Source of the DNA: Eutreptiella sp. 'Long Island Sound 2002'
Lineage: Eukaryota; Euglenozoa; Euglenophyceae; Eutreptiales; Eutreptiaceae
Length of the DNA: 64,000 nt
NCBI GenBank assembly: GCA_964036045.1
Contig: OZ038388.1
Span: 7,978,890-8,042,889, forward strand
Direction of reading: 5' to 3'
Shown: positions 56,776 to 64,000 of the stretch, piece after piece
How the letters are laid out: each line of letters begins with the position of its first letter
How positions within the stretch are numbered: position 1 is the stretch's first letter
Notes under the pieces: generated by a model
The model's database searches: none
What the model saw: only the letters and a program-made list of their open reading frames with translations
What the model was told of the DNA's origin: nothing
Translations under genes and position numbers: made by a program

Positions 56776-57519
56776 GTGCCATGATTGGGACCCAGCCTGC
56801 GGTTCTGCAATTAACTGCTCATCTTATAAGACTCATCCACCTGATACATTGCATTGATTTGTTCCGCCCGCAATTGGCCAATTTGTTGTAGCGTTCAAAG
56901 CGAATCATAAAGATATGGGGGTGGGTGTATGGTCCTGAATTAAAAAAAAAAAAACTACGCGCTCCTAGGCGACCCCATGAACCCCATTATGGTCTGGGTA
57001 CTTTACCAAGTGTCAGTCCATTCAGTAGTGAAGGCTATGCATGTGCGAACTTGGAGCTTGCACCGCTGCATGCATGCCCCCACTGGCAGGCACACAGGGC
57101 ACAAAGCCCTTACCATGCTGCAAACTTCCCCTGTTCACCCTCAAGGAAACCCAACAGCCTCAGGGGCAGATTGAGGGTAACAGTCAACAGGGCCAGTAGC
57201 CCTGTGAAACCCACACTCGTTGTGGGAGGGACTGAGGTGGTTGCTTGAGGGCATCCCGATGACCCTCAAAGGGGGAGTGTTTGCCCAGCGCGCACCTGGC
57301 GCACTACTTTTGTACCAAATATCCTCACTTTAGCCCCAGCTTTACCGTACCCTAGATAATTCCCCCAAACAAACCAGAATCAACATCGACCTCATCCACT
57401 CCATCATCTTGCGTGCACTTGAGTTGCTTGCAGCAACAGTCGTCCAAACATGATGGGGAACATGCTCCCATGGTCCTTAAAGGGGGGGGTGACTAACCTG
57501 AAACCAAAACTGCAACTGA
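56776..57519. other. no recognisable gene
   Basis: An A13 run (56941) and a GC-rich motif TGCCCAGCGCGCACCTGGCG near 57282 are the only notable items. Frames are short. Confidence 0.45.
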
Positions 57520-57725
57520 AATGCTTACAGAACCCCGGCTTCTCGGGGTTTCCAATGTGGAGAGTAATCACATGGGCCGGTTAACTTCAATGGAGGCTGA
57601 GCAGATACAATTAAAAATGCGGACGCAACCACTACTCAGCAGAGACGAATCAAAGTGGCTGCATAATCCTCCCTTTTCAGGTATCACAGTGGTGGGAAAG
57701 CATACTAAGGAGCATCACCCTTGTT
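57520..57725. repeat. TCTCGGGG repeat family, isolated copy
   Basis: CGGCTTCTCGGGGTTTCC, AATGTGGAGAGTAATCACA and AAAGTGGCTGCATAA follow the order of the 12-32 kb family, showing that the family extends beyond that region. Confidence 0.65.
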
Positions 57726-57890
57726 TTGTTTGTGAAGCCAGCCCCCCCCCCTTCCCCTGCTCTGTCACCAGCACACGGCACTGTTGCTCCCCAACTCCTG
57801 CACATACAATAGTCAAATGCAAATCCATGGGGGGCGGGGGGACAGAAATACATCAACTAATAGGGACAATAAATTGCAATCTGGTTGCTG

Positions 57891-58126
<236 letters not shown>

Positions 58127-58824
58127 CACAATGCATGTCCGCTGTGGCGAAACTAAGTCAGCGGCATTTGACTTAAACACATGCCCAGTGCGCGCCCGGC
58201 GCGCCAACATTACCCCAAGGACCCCTTCAACCAGCCACACACCCTTGGCCTTGGGCCTTGCCACATTCCTCCATAAGCACAACAACATGTTGTAGTGACA
58301 ATTTCTACGCAATCCAGTCTTGCTGCTCCTGTCATTATGAGAGAAAATCAGGAACCTTCTGCCGGCGAACCTGACTTTCTCTGTCTTGCGTAAGCAGAGG
58401 CCACTTGGCCAGTGGAATGTGGTAAAACTCATTGGAAGGCAATGTGGGCGGTATATATGTACACAAAGAAAGAGGGGGTGAACTTCGTGTCAGGTCGGCG
58501 CCATGTGGCATGCGTTCAGAGTAAACGTGATAGCCGATGGGGATGGACGAGAGAGCGTAGCGCTCCATCTCGTGGCTTGCTCCCCTCCACCCCTTGACAG
58601 CATCGTGGCATGCGCACAGGGCGCACCTGAGAGAAGTAGGACCGATCTACGCAATCGATGTCCATTTCGTGACCCAAATCTAAATTCACAAACATCCCAC
58701 AGCTTGATCGTTGGGGCATATTTTCCTGTCGCCTGCAGCCTTCAGTGTGCCCAATGCCCCACAGGGCGGCTCCCAACACCACAGCTGGTGCTGCTGCCCC
58801 CGAAACCGCTTGAGGCATTCCTAC

Positions 58825-58866
58825 TTGTGTGTGTGTGTGTGTGTGTGTGTGTCTGTGTGTATGTGT
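58825..58866. repeat. TG microsatellite
   Basis: About 20 TG dinucleotides with one TC interruption. Confidence 0.95.
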
Positions 58867-59244
58867 TGGTATGAAGGGCATGAGCCAACATCGTGCGCCG
58901 ATATGCACTTTCTGCAAGTACGAAGCGCCACCGATTAGGTCAGTCAGCAGTTCATCTGTGTGTGTGCGGTGAGGTAGGAGCACCGAACACAGGTTGCAAT
59001 GCATGGGCTATCAAGACACGAACTCCTCCGTAGATGAGTTGATGGTCCGTTGGTGAGGCAGAATTGACAGTGGGACCCAGGTGAGGGCACATGGGAATAC
59101 CTGTGTTGCACCTGCCCGCTGTCCAGAGCTGCACATTGCCACCTCTATCAACAGACCGAAAGTCGTCTAGAGCTGCCCTGCGGCTCCGGAGGAGTTTTCT
59201 TTCACCGCTTTTCTTGCTCTGTTCTTGTTTTCGCGGTTCTCTTT

Positions 59245-59264
59245 ATGTGTGTGTGTGTGTGTGA
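59245..59264. repeat. TG microsatellite
   Basis: Ten TG dinucleotides. Confidence 0.9.
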
Positions 59265-62200
59265 GCGCATTGTAAATCAGGACCCCTCTCCCCTGGCACA
59301 GCACAATCTGCAAGGGCTATGGCTACTGCTGTGGCAGGGTCTGGGCTGCTGCCATGGTAGGACCAAGGCTACTACTATGGCTATGGGGCAACAAGGCTAT
59401 TGCCGTGGTAGCCTGCCAATACCATAAACAACCCAAAGTTTCCACAGAAACTATACTTTTGCCCCCCGTTGTCCTACAGTCAGCTTCATTTGTATTGTTC
59501 TGACCATGCCAATTCCCTGTCGGGTCAACGGCTAGCTGTTGTAGGCCAACAGGACCTGCAGGTAGACGAATTGCTGTTCAGGGCTCACGCTGCTGCTGTC
59601 GCTCAGCATGTGATGCAGCAACGGGGAGGCCAAGAGTACTGCCATGATAGCACTGCCATGATATGGGGCGACATATTTGGGATAGAAGGGACCCTGACAT
59701 CATTGTCCCATCCACCCGAGACCCGGCAACAACACAGAAGCAGCGGTGATGTTCCATATGGCACTGGCTCCCTGCCACGGAAATAACCTTGTCCCTCCCT
59801 GCCTGGCAGTAGCATGACTGGGCATCCACCACTTCCAGTGGGTCGTTGAGGAGCAATGCATTCGCGCTGCAAAGCAGCAGAGTTGAGATCTTGTTGCCCC
59901 TGCTGCAGATGAGTCACACATGCAAATTGGATGCCATTCAAGTGTGTGAGCGGCAGTCTCACAACACGGACGCCCACCGTGGCTTGTTCCATTGTTGTTG
60001 TTTTAGGGGGACGCCTCATCGTGTAGCACTGACTTAACGTTCCATCGGTGTGTCATGCCCCTCCCCCACGGGCCAAGTCGTTGGGAGCACTCAGTCCACT
60101 TGTTCTGATCACTTGGTTCAGGGTTTTCCTCAAGTGCATTGTGACGGTGGGGTTTTGCTCTCCTCAAGCCCCCCCACCCCCTCCACACACGCACAAACCA
60201 GATTTGGTTTGACGCACACATTGCAGGCAAGTGCAGATTGCTGTATCATGGTCGATCGCTCAATGAGTGATGTGTGGTTCTGAAAGAGGCACATAAATAG
60301 AAGTCTGGGGAAGGATGGAGGGCCAGTATAGACATAAAATAGACCGCAGCGATGTGTCCGAGGGTCCATGCCATGTGGCGTGTGGGAAAACCACAAACAA
60401 TGATGAGGTGAAAGGGAGTCTAGTAGGGATGATTACAAGGGGCCCGACATGGGAGGCATTCCTCTGTCCGGCCAATCATAAGGGTGCTGAAATCGCACCG
60501 CGCGTGAAAACTGCACGCACCACGTGCAGGGAGACGGCACATGGTGCACCGTCGTGGTGCGTGGTGCGCCGCACCGCGCGGGCAGCACCCTCTATGACGT
60601 TGGCATGTGCATGAGCCGGTTTACTGCTGCCGCAATGAATTTGCTGCTGCTCCTTCTAGCTTTTGTTCTGCGGCAGTACTGTGTGGTGCACTTGCCACAG
60701 CACCACAACAGCAACCCCTCCTGCTGCCTTCAGCACCCCTGCACATGTCCTGGTGCTGCTGCGTTTGCCAAGGCTGCGACCGTTGGTTCTGCAACTGCTG
60801 CTGCTGCTGCTCCCTTGCATCCATGGTCATGCCCATCACGCCCACGAACACACCAGTGCATGATGCTATTGCCACTCGCACAAGACACATCTGATTAGAC
60901 CTCTCAGTCTGTGGTGTCCATGGGCATCGGGGTGCTGCATGACACTGGGACACCCAACAGGAGGCAAGGGTGACACCCCCCGTGATGGTGGGCATGCAAC
61001 GGGCTGTGACGAATGGTGTGTTTCCAGAGAGAGGGAAGTCCCAAGGGGAGAGTTGAGCCAACCAGAAGTGACGGGCCCACAACCAAGGCGGAGGTGGAAG
61101 TAACACCAACCCGGTCAACAGGCACACGCCCTGCACACCCCCATCCGTAACCCCCACGCGAGCCACAGGTTGGTTCCCTCATGGCAGTGCTGAATGGAAG
61201 GCATTGATGGATGGAAGTGCGGGGCTCCAGTGCAACCCTCGGTGATGCCGATGGGCACAGTGCTGTGCGTCACCCAAGAGCGCGGGTTATACGTCAATGG
61301 CCGTCTCAGTTCTGTCGCCTGGACCTTCGGAAGGGATGGAATGCACCGCGATGGCGCGGTGCAGAGGTTGTTTGCATGGTTCCCACCTGTTTTCAGGCCG
61401 CCAGCCTTCTGGTGTCGTCCTGACCCTCAGTCCCACTGGTTTCATATCACTGGCTGCATGATGCAGCACTTCTGCACTACATGTCTCTGTCTCAGGGTAC
61501 GTGGGTACCCAAGGGCAGTTGGCCCATCCAAGCCCCTTCTGATGGCCGATGCATCGATTTGACCTTCACTGGTGAAGGGGAAGGAAGTGGTGCTGCAGCA
61601 CTGCAGTGCACTGTGTTGTGCAGCAGAGGGCCACCGAGCAGAGCCCCTCGCGTGTTGTGGCCCAAAGCCTGTGGGGAGGGTCTGGCCCCCCACACGACAT
61701 TCATGTGACTGCCCAAACACCTGCCCACGGAACAGCCACACACCTGTGCCAAGGCCCCCTGAGTCTGTGCAGGATTACAATACATGTCATGCTCATTCCT
61801 TCAGAGCCCTGGGCCACATATCACTTCAACAGCGCGGTCGTTGGCCCCCGGGCTGCCTCTGTCGAGGTGTGCTCTCTCACCTCCAAATCGTGGGTACAGC
61901 TCTTAGTCGTCTACACGTATTCAGCGGACACACAACAGCCTCTTGTCATGGGTGAATAAATGCTGCGGGGGGGGCTGTCACACATAATGCACAAGCAACG
62001 CGGTCGCATACGTCCAGCAAGCGTCCCACTTCCGAGGTGGCTGGAATCGGAGGAAAATAGGGGGTGCCATGCAGGTATCTAAGTGATCCAGTCGGAACAA
62101 TGGAGGGAAAGATGGATTTGCAGGCAGACTCTGTAGGGACCAATCACCCCCCCGACAGTCTATCATCAAAGAAACCTGCTCCTGTTTGCTGCCATGCAGC

Positions 62201-64000
62201 GAGTCATTCCTGTCCCAAACTACGGAAGCCATGTGACTTGATATCGGGCCTCAGAGGTGGCGGTGATTGCATACCACACGTACAAGATGCAGCTTATTCC
62301 AAGGGGACAAGCCATGCCTCACGCACGTGCAGCAGCTATCACATGCCAATATCAGAAAGAAAGCATACGCGGCATCTGGAAACAGCCCTGCGTGTTTCAG
62401 GACTTGCGAACCAAGGGCTCATGCCAATCCGTTGGACCACCAACAGGACTAAGCAACACAGTGGTAACCCACGGTGTATGTTCAATGGACAATTGGTTCA
62501 TCGCTGAGGAAATAATGGAACCACTGGAAGCATCAGCACAGTGCAGCCAGGGCGCATCATTGCATTGCCAAACATACAGCGCCCCATTAAATGGCACTAC
62601 TCCCCTTCAAAAAATCAAAACCAATCTGCAGCCTGACACAACGCTGACACCCTCAAACTCGATTCGGGCCATTACAGCGGCTCCAATGTGCAACAGCTGC
62701 TAACTGCGCGTACAACCAGTGCCAAGGTCCTACAGGGCTCGGAGGGCAGACCATGCTTGAGAAACAACAGCTGGGGAGGAGCAGGCAGGGGTGTGTGACA
62801 CGTGCTACATGTCGCACAGGGTGGTCGGAGGAGGAGGGGGCGGGCCAACTTTACCGAGTCAATGGGGGAAGGCAGATGCGCAGCAGACAGAGGGAGAGGT
62901 TGGGTATGAATACATGCACCTTCTTTCTATTTTGATGCGAGGCTTGACAGAGATGAAATTTTGGTATCGAATGCGCCAGGCTATTAGAGCCAGAAAAAGG
63001 GTGTGTGTGCATGCAGTGGTTCGGAGAAGCACACAATAAAAAGGCCAATATCACTCCCCTAGGGAGGCTCGGGTATGATAAAACTGTACCACGATCATTG
63101 AAACCCATGGACTGGCCCTATCGCGATGCCTGCCCCAGTCCCTGAACGGAAACCCGCCCAACCCCCGGAAATTCGTTGAGCCGCCAGGTGGTCCGAGCCG
63201 TATCGCCAAGGCCAATGTGCAGGTTGGCCTCCTTCGGAACTGAAGTCGGTTGTCTCAGGGACGGGGTGGCCCCGTGATGCCCTGGCCATTCCACTTGTCG
63301 TTCAACTCATGCTCGACTGCCCTGAGCAGACCTTGCAGCCCCAACGGGTTCCCAGGGCCCTGCCACACCATCGCCTACAAAGGGGCCGCCCCCCCCCCCC
63401 ATTCCCCCCCCCAGGGCGCATTCCAGTGAGACTTCAATCTCCGCTCGTGCACAACGGCATCCTGGACCACAGCCCCACGGAGGCTGCCCCCTTCGAACGC
63501 CGACAGCATTTGGGTATGCGAATGCCGCACATGACTGCGCCGTGCATTCCAATGACGGTCAGAAACCCCAAACCAACTGCCACCTAAACGCAGGGTCTTC
63601 AAACCGGACCCACATCCCAACGCCGAAATGGACTACCCTCCTCCCAGCCCTCAGCCCCACTGCGACGGTCCTCTATCCGACCCTGCCCTGATGCACCCAC
63701 GCAAAACCCCCAGCCCCACCCCATAGTTGAGCCTAAGCTCACTCTTAAGTGCAGTGCATTAGCGCTGGGCGTGCCCCATGTCTCAAAGGGCACCCCACGG
63801 CTGTTGCCCGGATGAGCCCTCTGAACCCAAAAATGGGATCGCGCAGCTGCGGAGGTGAGTCACGATGTTGAGGAAGCACAAGAACAGCAGTGTGGGAGAC
63901 AGATCCAGTGAGAAAGAGGGGGGCGGGTCCACACAGCGCGCGTGCGACGCCCCCTGTGGCTTGTCACTATAATTGGTAGCCCCCCCCAATGGGCGGTAAG

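Larger units (their letters stand above)
58130..64000. other. no recognisable gene
   Basis: GC is moderate to high. Many overlapping frames of 60-180 residues exist on both strands, but none has a recognisable domain. A single kelch-like phrase (RAASVEVCSLTSKSWVQL, near 61845-61900, +) stands alone. CTG/GCTG-rich simple sequence lies at 60640-60830 and GGCTAC(T/A)G(C/T)TGTGG-like repeats at 59310-59420. Spliced exons of an unrecognised gene cannot be excluded. Confidence 0.4.

Noticed and set aside
61845-61900. Kelch-like phrase RAASVEVCSLTSKSWVQL
   Set aside because: It is a single phrase with no second repeat in frame and no spacing typical of a propeller; chance similarity is likely.

Overview
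This window is nuclear DNA from a eukaryote with a large, repeat-rich genome. Only three convincing protein-coding genes occupy 64 kb. The rest is satellite and minisatellite DNA, long poly-G/poly-C runs, dispersed degenerate repeats and dead retrotransposons. A euglenid is the best guess (about 0.6). Just upstream of the WD40 gene (54823-54842), and in decayed form upstream of the large LRR gene (41458-41481), lies sequence resembling the Euglena trans-spliced leader as I recall it from the literature. A genomic copy of a spliced leader fused to a 5' UTR is what reverse-transcribed, trans-spliced mRNA leaves behind. All three genes are intronless, which fits but does not prove this.

Layout. 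1-12 kb: no recognisable gene; a 13-bp inverted repeat (1603), a threefold degenerate duplication (3.9-4.9 kb) and a 48-bp minisatellite (5.2-5.5 kb). 12-32 kb: accessory DNA dominated by a dispersed repeat family marked by 'TCTCGGGGTCCC ... GTGGGGAG ... GGCTACAT', with nested larger duplications. Two related LINE remnants lie in it. One (18.7-20.65 kb) is in two oppositely oriented pieces with the geometry of twin-priming inversion. The other (about 24.2-26.55 kb, minus strand) keeps RT thumb, zinc-knuckle and RNase H coding but is broken by a frameshift and a stop. 32-37 kb: unassigned DNA, poly-G/C rich, with GA and TG microsatellites.

37-44 kb is the gene island. A 1395-aa LRR/EF-hand-like protein is on the minus strand. 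Next to it is a frameshifted reverse-transcriptase fragment with a YLDD motif, and then a secreted, Cys-rich, probably GPI-anchored protein on the plus strand. 45-49.8 kb is a satellite field of about 193-203-bp units, each carrying a poly-G tract, partly arranged in a higher-order repeat of about 1.6 kb. 50.6-52.1 kb is an 11-bp minisatellite, and related arrays in both orientations surround the WD40 gene (53528-54811), a MAK11/PAK1IP1-like ribosome-biogenesis factor. 55-64 kb holds a possible coding fragment (56085-56430), a TAC triplet array of about 235 bp, TG microsatellites and no recognised gene.

The three genes do not form an evident pathway. The main biological story is the mobile-element content and the apparent recycling of processed, spliced-leader-bearing mRNAs into the genome.
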